Source: Penaeus vannamei (taxonomy: Eukaryota > Arthropoda > Malacostraca > Decapoda > Penaeidae). Taken from it: a DNA stretch of 12,500 bases. Where the stretch lies: positions 20,959,894-20,972,393 of the forward strand of contig NC_091589.1 in the NCBI RefSeq assembly GCF_042767895.1, in the 5' to 3' direction. Below, piece by piece: positions 1 to 9,500 of this stretch. The notes under the pieces were generated by a model. The model did not search any database and was not told the DNA's origin. It saw only the letters and a program-made list of their open reading frames with translations. Position 1 is the first letter of the stretch; every line of letters starts with the position of its first letter. The position numbers and the translations under genes are program-made.

Positions 1-96
1 CAGGATCACATAAAAAGAAATGAAGAAATAGAAGAGCCTCTGAAACGAACGCGGACAGACGGCATACGGGGAAAACGTGTACAATTCTCGCCCTAA
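1..96 (+). CDS. Possible partial coding exon at left edge, unrecognised protein
   Basis: Frame 1 is open from the window edge for 31 codons to TAA at 94-96; the other two forward frames are stopped within about 30 bases. The peptide is hydrophilic and protein-like rather than a simple repeat. It has an acidic stretch (NEEIEEP), then basic LKRTRTDG resembling a nuclear localisation signal, then GKRVQFSP. KRVQF fits the RVxF docking motif used by protein phosphatase 1 partners, but such short matches are common by chance. It could be a C-terminal exon ending at the TAA, or an exon spliced out earlier: GTACAA at 79 would leave phase 0 but is a weak donor, and GTAATC at 97 lies after the stop. 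Thirty-one open codons is not significant alone. The sequence differs clearly from the C/T-rich repeats that start at about 130. Confidence 0.25.
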   Translation, partial: QDHIKRNEEIEEPLKRTRTDGIRGKRVQFSP

Positions 97-129
97 GTAA
101 TCAATAGAAGAATTCCCTCGTGTCAACTT

Positions 130-480
130 AAAACTCCTCCCCCCACCCCCTCCCCCGCCGTTCCCCCCACCCCCTCCTCCGCCGTTCCCCTCACCTCCTC
201 CTCCTCCTACTCCACTTCCCTCACCCTCCTCCTTCGCCTCCCTCACCCATTCGACCCTCCTCCTCATCCACTTCCCTCACTCCTCCTCCTTCGCTTCCCT
301 CACTCCTCCATTCCCTTCGCCTCCTACTCATCCATTCGCCTCTTACCCTATCCTCAATTTCCCTCATCCCACCTCCCTTCCTCCTCCATTCCCTTCAGCC
401 CCTTCCTCCTCCACCTACCTTACCCCCTCCTCCTCCGCTCTCCTCACCGTCCTCTTCCTCCATTCTCCTCCTCTGGGTAC
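130..480. repeat. C/T-rich cryptic repeat, pyrimidine on + strand
   Basis: The + strand is almost pure C and T with occasional A or G. Two near copies of a CCCACCCCCTCCNCCGCCGTTCC-type block (about 24 bp) stand at 142-192. They are followed by degenerate repeats of CCTCCTCCTTCGC and CTTCCCTCAC up to about 480. No convincing coding frame is present. It resembles a decayed relative of the large pyrimidine minisatellite downstream, but the unit is not the same. Confidence 0.8.
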
Positions 481-540
481 GTCTCAAACACCTACTTCTA
501 CTCCTACTCACTTCTTCCCCTCACACAGATATTGTCGCTG

Positions 541-840
541 TATGTATGTCTTTTTTCTTCTCCTGGCACTTTCCCTTTCTTCCTGTTTATCTATTTATTT
601 ATCTTTTACTCTTTTTCCGTTCACCATTTTTCTATTTTTCTAATTTCGATGCCTTGCTTCTGTTTCTTGGCATATTACACACACATATCTATCCATCTAT
701 CTCACTAGTATTCATTCTTTTCCCCTATGCCTGCCTCCTTCCTTCTCTTCCTTCATTCCTCCCTCCCTCCCTCTCCCTCATTTATATGACCTTCGCCCAT
801 CTACCGTTCCAGCTGCGTCACGTCAAATCCTTCATCTAAT
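541..840. repeat. T/C-rich low-complexity stretch
   Basis: The + strand is rich in TTTC, TCTAT, CCTT and CCCTCCCTCC tracts. A 97-codon open frame (546-839) crosses it, but its product is F, L, S and P with almost no charged residues until the end, as expected from translated polypyrimidine. I see no real gene. Confidence 0.7.
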
Positions 841-1134
<294 letters not shown>

Positions 1135-1394
1135 TCCCTTTCCTCCATCTCCACCTCCCTTTCCATCTCCATCTACCTTCCCCTTTTCCCTCCGTGTCTC
1201 CTCCACCTACCAGTTCCAACATCTCGTAAAAACCTCAGCACCCTATCACCCTTTAATCCAAACCTCAGAATAAAAAAAACATATTCTGAACATCAAACCC
1301 ACCAAGCCTCCAACACCCCCACCAAGCCTCATCAAAACCAACCCCCCAAAAAAAAAAAAAAACTACATACGCCCAATCCACACCAACATACACT
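1135..1394. other. Pyrimidine-rich spacer with A15 run and short repeats
   Basis: It starts with C/T-rich TCCATCTCC-like DNA. TCAGAATA (1265-1272) and TATTCTGA (1282-1289) form a perfect 8-bp inverted repeat with a 9-base loop. ACCAAGCCTC recurs at 1301 and 1321. A C6 run then A15 stands at 1342-1362. No gene is seen. Confidence 0.6.
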
Positions 1395-1694
1395 CTCTCT
1401 TTTCCCTTTCCTCAATTCCTCCTTCTATCCCCTCGACGATTCCCTACACCTCCTTCCTCCTCTTCCCTCAATTCCTCCTTCTATCCCCTCGACGATTCCC
1501 TACACCTCCTTCCTCCTCTTTCCTCAATTCCTCCTTCTATCCCCTCGACGATTCCCTACACCTCCTTCCTCCTCTTTCCTCAATTCCTCCTTCTATCCCC
1601 TCGCCGATTCCATACACCTCCTTCCTCCTCTTTCCTCAATTCCTCCTTCTATCCCCTCGACGCTTCCATACACCTCCTTCCTCCTCCTTCCTCA

Positions 1695-1900
1695 ATTCCT
1701 CCTTCTATCCCCTCGACGCTTCCATACACCTCCTTCTTCCTCCTTCCTCACTTCCTACTTCTACCTCCTCGACGATTTCATACACCTCCTTCCTCCTCCT
1801 TCCTCACTTCCTCCTTCTACCTCCTCGACGCTTCCATACACCTCTTCCTCCTCCTTCCTCAATTCGTACTTCTATTCACTCGACGATTCTATGCACCTCC
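1695..1900. repeat. Four-unit variant block, copy A
   Basis: Four consecutive variant units carry, in order, GACGCTTCC with CTTCTTCC, CTACCTCC with GATTTCATA, CTACCTCC with GACGCTTCC, and the rare ATTCGTACTTCTATTCACTC with GATTCTATGCACC. This order recurs at 3427 and 3931. Copy A lacks one base (CACCTCTTCC instead of CACCTCCTTCC). Confidence 0.85.
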
Positions 1901-3426
1901 TTCCTCCTCCTTCCTCAATTCCTCCTTCTATCCCTCGACAATTCCATACACCTCCTTCCTCCTCTTCCTCAATTCCTCCTTCTATCTCCTCGCCGATTCC
2001 ATACACCTCCTTCCTCCTCTTTCCTCAATTCCTCCTTCTATCTCCTCCCCGATTCCATACACCTCCTTCCTCCTCTTTCCTCAATTCCTCCTTCTATCTC
2101 CTCCACAATTCCATACACCTCCTTCCTCCTCTTTCCTCAATTCCTCCTTCTATCTCCTCGCCGATTCCATACACCTCCTTCCTCCTCTTTCCTCAATTCC
2201 TCCTTCTATCTCCTCGACAATTCCATACCCTCCTTCCTCCTCTTTCCTCAATTCCTCCTTCTATCTCTCGCCGATTCCATACACCTCCTTCCTCCTCCTT
2301 CCTCAATTCCTCCTTCTATCTCCTCGACGATTCCATACACCTCCTTCCTCCTCTTTCCTCAATTCCTCCTTCTATCTCCTCGCCGATTCCACACACCTCC
2401 TTCCTCCTCTTTCCTCAATTCCTCCTTCTATCTCCTCGCCGATTCCATACACCTCCTTCCTCCTCTTTCCTCAATTCCTCCTTCTTTCTCCTCGCCGATT
2501 CCATACACCTCCTTCCTCCTCCCTTCCTCAATTCCTCCTTCTATCTCCTCGACGATTCCATACACCTCCTTCCTCCTCTTTCCTCAATTCCTCCTTCTAT
2601 CCCCTCGACAATTCCATACACCTCCTTCCTCCTCTTTCCTCAATTCCTCCTTCTATCTCCTCGCCGATTCCATACACCTCCTTCCTCCTCCTTCCTCAAT
2701 TCCTCCTTCTATCTCCTCGACGATTCCATACACCTCCTTCCTCCTCTTTCCTCAATTCCTCCTTCTATCTCCTCGCCGATTCCATACACCTCCTTCCTCC
2801 TCTTTCCTCAATTCCTCCTTCTATCCCCTCGACAATTCCATACACCTCCTTCCTCCTCTTTCCTCAATTCCTCCTTCTATCCCCTCGACAATTCCTACAC
2901 TCCTTCCTCCTCCTTCCTCAATTCCTCCCTTCTATCTCCTCGACGATTCCATACACCTCCTTCCTCCTCTTTCCTCAATTCCTCCTTCTATCCCCTCGAC
3001 AATTCCATACACCTCCTTCCTCCTCCTTCCTCAATTCCTCCTTCTATCTCCTCGCCGATTCCATACACCTCCTTCCTCCTCTTTCCTCAATTCCTCCTTC
3101 TATCCCCTCGACAATTCCATACACCTCCTTCCTCCTCCTTCCTCAATTCCTCCTTGTATCCCCTCGACAATTCCATACACCTCCTTCCTCCTCTTTCCTC
3201 AATTCCACATTCTATCTCCTCGCCGATTCCATACCCCTCCTTCTTTCTCTTTCCTCAATTCCTCCTTCTATCTCCTCGACAATTCCCATACACCTCCTTC
3301 CTCCTCTTTCCTCAATTCCTCCTTCTATCTCCTCGCCGATTCCACACACCTCCTTCCTCCTCTTTCCTCAATTCCTCCTTCTATCCCCTCGACAATTCCA
3401 TACACCTCCTTCCTCCTCCTTTCTCA

Positions 3427-3633
3427 ATTCCTCCTTCTATCCCCTCGACGCTTCCATACACCTCCTTCTTCCTCCTTCCTCACTTCCTACTTCTACCTCC
3501 TCGACGATTTCATACACCTCCTTCCTCCTCCTTCCTCACTTCCTCCTTCTACCTCCTCGACGCTTCCATACACCTCCTTCCTCCTCCTTCCTCAATTCGT
3601 ACTTCTATTCACTCGACGATTCTATGCACCTCC
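3427..3633. repeat. Four-unit variant block, copy B
   Basis: It has the same ordered set of four variant units as at 1695. Its rare ATG (3624) falls in the GATTCTATGCACC variant. It lies exactly 504 bp (9 x 56) before copy C. Confidence 0.85.
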
Positions 3634-3930
3634 TTCCTCCTATTTCCTCCAATTTCTCCTTCTACCTCCTCATGATTCCATACACCTCCTTCCTCCTCTT
3701 CCCTCAATTCCTCCTTCTATCCCCTCGACGATTCCATACACCTCCTTCCTCCTCTTTCCTCAATTCCTCCTTCTATCCCCTCGACAATTCCATACACCTC
3801 CTTCCTCCTCTTTCCTCAATTCCTCCTTCTATCCCCTCGACAATTCCATACACCTCCTTCCTCCTCTTTCCTCAATTCCTCCTTCTGTCTCCTGGACGAT
3901 TCCATACACCTCCTTCCTCCTCCTTCCTCA

Positions 3931-4137
3931 ATTCCTCCTTCTATCCCCTCGACGCTTCCATACACCTCCTTCTTCCTCCTTCCTCACTTCCTACTTCTAC
4001 CTCCTCGACGATTTCATACACCTCCTTCCTCCTCCTTCCTCACTTCCTCCTTCTACCTCCTCGACGCTTCCATACACCTCCTTCCTCCTCCTTCCTCAAT
4101 TCGTACTTCTATTCACTCGACGATTCTATGCACCTCC
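3931..4137. repeat. Four-unit variant block, copy C
   Basis: The third occurrence of the block, 207 bp like copy B. B and C also share the CCTCCTATTTCC variant just downstream, which copy A lacks, so B and C are the younger pair. Confidence 0.85.
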
Positions 4138-4737
4138 TTCCTCCTATTTCCTCAATTCCTCCTTCTACCTCCTCGCCGATTCCATACACCTCCTTCCTCC
4201 TCTTCCCTCAATTCCTCCTTCTATCCCCTCGTCACTTTCATACTCCTCCTTTCTCCTCTTTCCTCAATTCCTCCTTCTATCCCGTCGACAATTCCATACA
4301 CCTCCTTCCTCCTCTTTCCTCAATTCCTCCTTCTGTCTCCTGGACGATTCCATACACCTCCTTCCTCCTCTTTCCTCAATTCCTCTTTCTATCCCCTCGA
4401 CGATTCCATACACCTCCTTCCTCCTCTTTCCTCAATTCCTCCTTCTATCCCCTCGACGCTTCCATACACCTCCTTCCTCCTCTTTCCTCAATTCCTCCTT
4501 CTATCTCCTCGACGCTTCCATACACCTCCTTCCTCCTCTTCCCTCAATTCCTCCTTCTATCTCCTCGACGATTCCATACACCTCCTTCCTCCTCTTTCCT
4601 CAATTCCTGCTTCTATCTCCTCGACGATTCCATACATTCCACAATTCCTACTTCTACCTCCTCGACGCTTCCATACGCCTCCTTCCTCCTCCTTCCTCAA
4701 TTCCTCCTCCTTCTACCTCCTCGCCGACTCCACTTCC

Positions 4738-4882
4738 CCAACTGAACCGGATCGGAACCCGCCGCGCGAGATCGGATCACCACAGAGGGAATAATCGTCC
4801 CGACGTCTGGAGGAGGAGCTGGCGTCACCGCGGTCGGTAAAAGCCTTCCCACGATCCGACATAACCAACACATTAAATGCTG
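4738..4882. other. CpG-rich unique island between repeats
   Basis: Non-repetitive, GC-rich DNA with a high density of CpG, including CCGCCGCGCGAG and CGTCCCGACG. It separates the pyrimidine-rich minisatellite from the purine-rich stretch on its right. No credible coding frame, tRNA or promoter motif could be established. Confidence 0.6.
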
Positions 4883-5150
4883 GATGGAGACATGTTGGGA
4901 GGAGGAAAGGAGGAGGAGGAGAGGGAAGGAGGGAGGGGAAGGAGGGAGGAGGGAGGGAGGGAAGGGGAGGAAGGGAAGGAAGGAAGGGAAGGGGGGTGAG
5001 GAGGAGGAGAAGGGAAAGAAGAGGGACGGAGAAGGAGGGGAGAGGGAGGGTAAAGATGGGGTTGGGGGAAGGAGAAGAGGGAAGAGGGATGGAGGAAGTA
5101 AGGAAGGATGGAAGGATGGAAGGAGGGAGAGAGAGAGAGCGGCAAAAGGC
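4883..5150. repeat. Purine-rich GGGA/GGAA cryptic repeat
   Basis: The + strand is nearly all G and A: GGAGGAGGAG, GGAAGGGAGG, GGAAGGATGGAAGGATGG and a final GAGAGAGAG. It is polypyrimidine on the minus strand, the opposite of the left-hand array. Overlapping frames on both strands encode only E/G/R/K or P/S/L low-complexity peptides and are not real genes. Confidence 0.85.
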
Positions 5151-5290
5151 CGATGCAGAGGCAGAGAAGCGAGAGCGAGATAAGTTTCCCACAGCCCTCC
5201 CCGCCTCCCGGAGAATCCTTCTTCAATAAATTACGCAGATGATGGAAAGCGCCTACCTGACTTCCGGTCGCGTAATTACCGCAACTCCGA
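5151..5290. other. Unique spacer
   Basis: Mixed-composition sequence with no recognisable gene. It contains AATAAA at 5225-5230, but that is about 80 bp before the A38 run, farther than a normal polyadenylation signal would be from a retroposed tail. Confidence 0.45.
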
Positions 5291-5309
5291 CCCCTCCCCC
5301 CCAGCCCCC

Positions 5310-5348
<39 letters not shown>
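5291..5348. repeat. C-rich tract followed by A38 homopolymer
   Basis: The sequence is CCCCTCCCCCCCAGCCCCCC immediately followed by 38 consecutive A (5311-5348). It could be the tail of a retroposed copy or a simple homopolymer expansion. I could not find a target-site duplication of the following GTTTATTAGACG upstream, so retroposition is unproven. Confidence 0.9.
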
Positions 5349-5352
<4 letters not shown>

Positions 5353-5545
5353 ATTAGACGCCCCGACGAAGAAGCACCGGCCTGCCACATAACGTCATGC
5401 CCGGTGCTCTCTCCTAATGAGGTGTTGGCAGGTGTTGGCCGGAGACGTCTTGCTGGGCGATGTGCATTGTCAACATCATTTTTCTTTTTTGTTTACATGG
5501 ATGTTGACATTCTCTCTTATCTCCTCCATTCCATTTGGTGAATCT
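5349..5545. other. Unique spacer
   Basis: Mixed-composition DNA. GGTGTTGGC occurs twice in close tandem near 5420-5440. An open frame across it (5417-5626) carries no recognisable domain and runs into T-rich repeat. No gene is called. Confidence 0.5.
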
Positions 5546-5613
5546 CATGGACACCACTTTATTTTATCTTATTTTACTTTATTTTATTATATTTGTTTTC
5601 TCTCTCTCTCACA
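5546..5613. repeat. ATTTT-type pentanucleotide and short CT tract
   Basis: Imperfect repeats of TTATTTTA/ACTTTATTTTATT cover about 5556-5592, then CTCTCTCTC and ACACAC. Confidence 0.65.
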
Positions 5614-5724
5614 CACTTATCCTTAGCCTTATCAATACATACACGTACATATATTTCTCTTTCCTCCATTTCCATTTCCCTGGCTATCTCTCTGTCTCTT
5701 ATCCTCAATTTCCTTTCCATCTCC

Positions 5725-5858
5725 CTTTACCTGTCTATCTATCTGTCTGTCTGTCTGTCAGCCTGTCAGTCTGTCTGTCTGTCTGCCTGCCTGTATATCT
5801 GTCTGTCTGTCTGTCTGTCCGCCTATCTATCTATCTGTCTGCCTGTCTGTCTGCCTGC
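5725..5858. repeat. TCTG/TCTA tetranucleotide microsatellite
   Basis: Imperfect tandem TCTG units are interspersed with TCTA and GCCTG variants. Cysteine/leucine/serine-rich frames through it are translated microsatellite. Confidence 0.92.
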
Positions 5859-5975
5859 ACTGTCCCAGGATAAAGACTGGCCCTCCCTCCGCCGCCGGAA
5901 CAGGGCGTGTCACATCGAGACGCGGTAGTTTGGATGCCCAGTGGATGCCCCTGCGAGGTATGACTGGGTAGTGGT
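5859..5975. other. Unique island
   Basis: Non-repetitive GC-rich DNA (CCGCCGCCGGAACAGGGCG). GGATGCCC occurs twice near 5932 and 5943. No coding feature is evident. Confidence 0.5.
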
Positions 5976-6011
5976 GGGAAGGGGATGGGGGGGGGAGGGA
6001 GAGGGAAAGGG
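5976..6011 (+). other. Potential G-quadruplex
   Basis: Six runs of at least three G occur within 36 bases (5976-5978, 5981-5984, 5987-5995, 5997-5999, 6003-6005, 6009-6011), with loops of 1-3 bases. This satisfies the standard four-run quadruplex pattern on the + strand. Confidence 0.65.
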
Positions 6012-6290
6012 TCGCGCCCCCTTCCCCCATCCCTCTGCACTGGTCACCTCCACAGCATCACCGTGGGAACATGTGTTTATCGTCTGGGCGATGCCATGCT
6101 GCACTGTCCTTCACCCCCTCCTACCCTCCGCCCTCCCTCCCTCCCTCACACCCTGCCTCCTTCCAATCCTATTCTCTCCTTCCCCCTGGCCCTCTTGTTA
6201 TCTATCTGTGTGTATGGAAGGGGGTGATGCCGATCTTGATGTGGGTGTGCGTGCGTGCATTCAAACGCTGGTCTATACACCATACATAAA
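6012..6290. other. Mixed spacer with C/T-rich patches
   Basis: CCCTCC-rich patches alternate with ordinary sequence such as GGAACATGTGTTTATCGTCTGGGCG. Several overlapping open frames exist on both strands, none with recognisable motifs. They extend into the adjacent CT repeat, so I treat them as chance. Confidence 0.5.
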
Positions 6291-6448
6291 TATATCTCCC
6301 CCACTCTCCCTCCCCCTCCCCCTCCCACACACCCTCTCCCTCTCCCCCTCCTTCCCTCCCTCCCTCCTTCTCTCTCTCGCCCCCTATCTCTCTCTCCTCT
6401 CTCCCTCCCACTCCCTCTCCCCCCCTCTCTCTCTCTCTCCTCCCCCTA
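6291..6448. repeat. C/T-rich cryptic repeat
   Basis: Degenerate CCCTCT, CTCTCC and TCCCTCCC motifs make up the + strand, with CTCTCTCTCTC near the right end. Confidence 0.85.
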
Positions 6449-6588
6449 GGCGATATGCACCGAGACAAAACTGTCGCCGCGAGTAACCCCGTCAACGAAG
6501 AGACCGCGAGACAGAGGAGGAAAAAAAGGAAAAAAAAAAAAAAGACTGACCATGATCGCACAAGGACAAGAGAAAAAAACGAGGGACA

Positions 6589-6591
<3 letters not shown>
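6449..6591. other. Unique island, A-rich on the right
   Basis: CpG-bearing DNA (GTCGCCGCGAGTAACCCCGTC) grades into AAAAAAAGGAAAAAAAAAAA. No gene is seen. Confidence 0.5.
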
Positions 6592-6970
<379 letters not shown>

Positions 6971-7352
6971 GGGAAGAGGGGGAGAGGGGAGGGAGGGGAA
7001 GAGAGAGGGGAAGGGGAAGGAAGAGAGTGAGAAAGAGAAAGAGAAATTGGGAAGGAGGGAGAGAGTGAGAGAAAGAGACAGGGTAAGAGAGAGAGAGAAA
7101 GACAGAAAGAGAAAGAGAGAGACAGGGTAAGAGAGAGAGAGAAAGACAGAGAAGAAGAAGAGAGAGAAGAAAGACAGAAAAAGAAGAGAGAGACAGGTAA
7201 ACAGAGAGAGAGCGAGACAGGCAGACAGAGAGAATGAGAGAGAGACAGGCAGACAGAGAGAACGAGATAAAAAGAGAGAAAGAGAAAGAGAGAGACAGGC
7301 AGACAGAGAGAGAGAGAAAGAAAGAGAAAGAGAGAGACAGGCAGACAGAGAG

Positions 7353-7383
<31 letters not shown>

Positions 7384-7398
7384 GAGAGAGAGGGGGGG
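6971..7398. repeat. Purine-rich GA tract with embedded GACAGGCAGACA repeats
   Basis: The GA background carries two families of longer repeats. GACAGGGTAA with its flanks is duplicated at 7077 and 7121 (44-bp spacing). GAGACAGGCAGACAGAGAGA occurs at 7214 and recurs from 7242, 7292 and 7334 with small end differences. The ORFs on both strands (K/R/E or S/L/F rich) are translated repeat. Confidence 0.9.
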
Positions 7399-7546
7399 GA
7401 GTCAGCGCCCCTGTGCCCCGCGCGTGCCATACACCCGATCCGCGGCCCCTGCATGCGTCGACAACAATCAATTATGACAACTGCCATCCATGTCAACGAC
7501 GGACCTATCGCCGCCGGTCATGCTCTGGTCCCATCGATGCCCTGAC
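7399..7546. other. CpG-rich unique island
   Basis: Non-repetitive, GC-rich sequence with dense CpG (CCCCGCGCGTGCC, CCGATCCGCGGCCC) and the palindromes CCGCGG and GCATGC. It separates purine repeat on the left from TG repeat on the right. No gene is recognised. Confidence 0.55.
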
Positions 7547-7818
<272 letters not shown>

Positions 7819-8048
7819 CGTACAAAGGGAAAAAAAATCCATCTTCATAACCAGAGTCACACCGCGCGGAAACGTAGTTATCACCTCGCATGTGGACGTC
7901 CGCGATTTTAACGAGCATCGCACCATTAAAAAAAGACAAAAAGAAAATTAAAAGTGGAGCAAAAAGTAGCCGATGCAAATGAGAACCAAGAGAAAAAAAC
8001 AAACAAACTCTGAGCTACCTAGTCCGTCACCCATAATACCGCCTTCTG
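7819..8048. other. Unique island, A-rich on the right
   Basis: Mixed-composition sequence including ACCGCGCGGAAACGTAG and GTGGACGTCCGCG, then A-rich DNA. Open frames entering it from the TG repeat have no recognisable motif. Confidence 0.5.
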
Positions 8049-8073
8049 TTTTTTTTTTTTTTTTTTTTTTTTT
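8049..8073. repeat. T25 homopolymer
   Basis: Twenty-five consecutive T on the + strand (A25 on the minus strand). With the TTTA-type repeat on its minus-strand upstream side it could be a retroposon tail, but no target-site duplication or element body is visible. Confidence 0.95.
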
Positions 8074-8100
8074 GAAGCATAAAAAAATGAAACAGATAAA

Positions 8101-8156
8101 AACATAAATAAATGAATGAATGAATAAATAAATGAATGATTAAATAAATAAATAAT
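8101..8156. repeat. AATA/AATG tetranucleotide repeat
   Basis: Imperfect tandem AATA and AATG units (AAATAAATGAATGAATGAAT and similar) are preceded by A-rich DNA. Confidence 0.9.
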
Positions 8157-8437
8157 GACGCTCGCTCTGGCACCACGGGAACATCAAACGCTTTGGATGA
8201 TTAAATTGTCTAACCGGTCCAGAGATTAAACTGAATTCCATTAAGCGTCCATGGGTCTTTTTTATTGAACAAATGCTTTAGAGGTACTAATGGCACTTGA
8301 AGCACTGACACATGGGGCAAAAAGTGGTTCATGTTGTGGGTGGAGGGCCGAAAACACGCGCTTTTGATGTCCCTCTTTTTACGCCAGTTTCTTCGACACA
8401 GGATTTCTGAAGCGACGTAAGGATTAATACGAACAGT
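8157..8437. other. Unique sequence, no confident gene
   Basis: Ordinary non-repetitive sequence of balanced composition. A 92-codon minus-strand frame (8488-8210) crosses it. Its start lies beyond the A13(TAA)6 repeat, which gives a YYYYYYFFFF run, so the reading frame is at least partly translated repeat. The remaining residues match no family I recognise. This could be a decayed element or single-copy intergenic DNA. Confidence 0.45.
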
Positions 8438-8468
8438 AAAAAAAAAAAAATAATAATAATAATAATAA
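8438..8468. repeat. A13 followed by (TAA)6
   Basis: A homopolymer at 8438-8450 runs into TAA triplets to 8468. A complementary TATTATTATTATT tract lies at 8527-8539, so the two could pair across a loop of about 60 bases. Confidence 0.9.
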
Positions 8469-8649
8469 GTTAGAGCGCCGAAACACACGATTTGAATTTT
8501 ATCTTTTCTTTATTGATTTATGCCACATATTATTATTATTGTTTCGATTACACACGCTTTATCAATCTTTTATCCATCCCTCGCATTTCCTTCCCTGCCT
8601 TACGCGGATCCTGCAGGGTCACTAAGCCTCCAAAAGACGGCGCGAGAGG

Positions 8650-9147
8650 TTTCTTTTGAAAGAAAAAAGGAGAAAAAGGGAGGACACGAGGACGAGACGC
8701 GAGAAGGGACGAGGACGAGAACGGGGGACGAGGCTGGAGAGAGGACGCGGACCGACGATGACGAGGAGGAGGGTCAAGGAGGCCAAGAAACGAGGAGGGG
8801 GGAGGGGGACGAGGGCATGAACCGAAAAGGATGACGAGGAAGAAGCAACACACGACGAGGAGGACGCGACACGACGAGGACGGCGAGGAAGGAAGCTGCC
8901 AGGACGAGGAACGAAGACGGCAAGAAGACGAGAAAGGCGTGGCCAACAAAATGAGAAACGACGAAAGAACGAGAAAGACGAGGACGGGAAAGACAAGAAA
9001 CGACGAGGAATACAAGAGGACGAGCGACGACGAGGAAGACAAGAGGACAAAAAAAAAACGACGACAGGACAAGGAAATACGAGAAACAACGAGGAGGACA
9101 AGACGACAAGAAACGACGAGAAACGACGAGAAACGACGAGAAACGAC
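8650..9147. repeat. Purine-rich ACGAGGA cryptic repeat with (GAAACGACGA)n end
   Basis: A 500-bp stretch of degenerate ACGAGGA, GACGAGA and AAACGACGA motifs. It differs from the other purine tracts in carrying a C, usually as CpG, every 6-10 bases. The right end is a clean 10-bp tandem repeat, GAAACGACGA, at 9110-9146 (3.7 copies). Frames on both strands are long (up to 227 codons) but encode only charged D/E/K/R/T or S/L/R/P low-complexity peptides. Confidence 0.85.
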
Positions 9148-9326
9148 CCCTCGGTGTGAACGCGTTTTTGCCGTTCGCCGTTTTTTTCCAGCCCGAGTAA
9201 ATTGCACGTAGCGGGGACTACCCGCGGGCAAACGTCGTGTGTCTGTCTGTCTGTGTGTGACTCACATATCGAATCATCTGGCAATTATGCTATTTTTTGG
9301 GAAGGTATTGATTTCTCTCTCCTTTT
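9148..9326. other. Unique spacer with short TCTG tract
   Basis: Mixed sequence containing a small TCTGTCTGTCTGTGTGTG tract at about 9241-9258 and otherwise no repeat or gene. Confidence 0.5.
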
Positions 9327-9358
9327 GGGGGGGTGGGGGTGGGGTGAATGGGGAGGGG
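9327..9358 (+). other. Potential G-quadruplex
   Basis: G runs of 7, 5, 4, 4 and 4 (9327-9333, 9335-9339, 9341-9344, 9350-9353, 9355-9358) have loops of 1, 1, 5 and 1 bases. This is a strong quadruplex-forming pattern on the + strand, just upstream of the long (CT)n tract. Confidence 0.7.
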
Positions 9359-9398
9359 AGGACGCGTCTTTAGCGGTGCCGTTGGTCATTTCCCTGTC

Positions 9399-9399
<1 letters not shown>

Positions 9400-9490
<91 letters not shown>

Positions 9491-9500
9491 CAACCTTTCT

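Larger units (their letters stand above)
1395..4735. repeat. 56-bp minisatellite, about 60 tandem copies
   Basis: The unit reads ATTCCTCCTTCTATCYCCTC, then a variable 9-mer, then ATACACCTCCTTCCTCCTCT and TTCCTCA, for 56 bp. The variable 9-mer is mainly GACGATTCC, GACAATTCC, GCCGATTCC or GACGCTTCC. The first three units carry CCCTACACC where nearly all later ones carry CCATACACC. Most units keep the 56-bp register and a few have 1-3 bp indels. The + strand is overwhelmingly pyrimidine. The unit has no TAA, TAG or TGA, so the array is open in all three + frames; the apparent 594- and 373-codon proteins (1891-3675, 3624-4745) are by-products with a 56-residue period. The first ends only where one unit carries CATGATTCC, giving TGA at 3673. 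Confidence 0.95.

Noticed and set aside
1891..4745. Two long overlapping + strand frames (594 and 373 codons) rich in S, P, L and F
   Set aside because: They are translations of the 56-bp minisatellite, which has no stop in any + frame. Their 56-residue period equals three DNA units, and starts and stops come from single variant units.
4740..4765. Minus-strand GGTTCCGATCC resembling a tRNA B box
   Set aside because: Two core positions differ from the consensus and no A box or cloverleaf can be placed at the right distance, so no tRNA or tRNA-derived SINE is called.
8210..8488. A 92-codon minus-strand frame with a mixed-composition C-terminal part
   Set aside because: The start codon lies across the TAA/A repeat, giving a Y6F4 run. 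The remainder shows no known motif and no splice-site support, so it is left as unique sequence.
8831..9211. A 126-codon highly charged + strand frame
   Set aside because: Its composition follows the ACGAGGA repeat, minus-strand frames are equally long, and the few non-repeat residues at the end match nothing recognisable.
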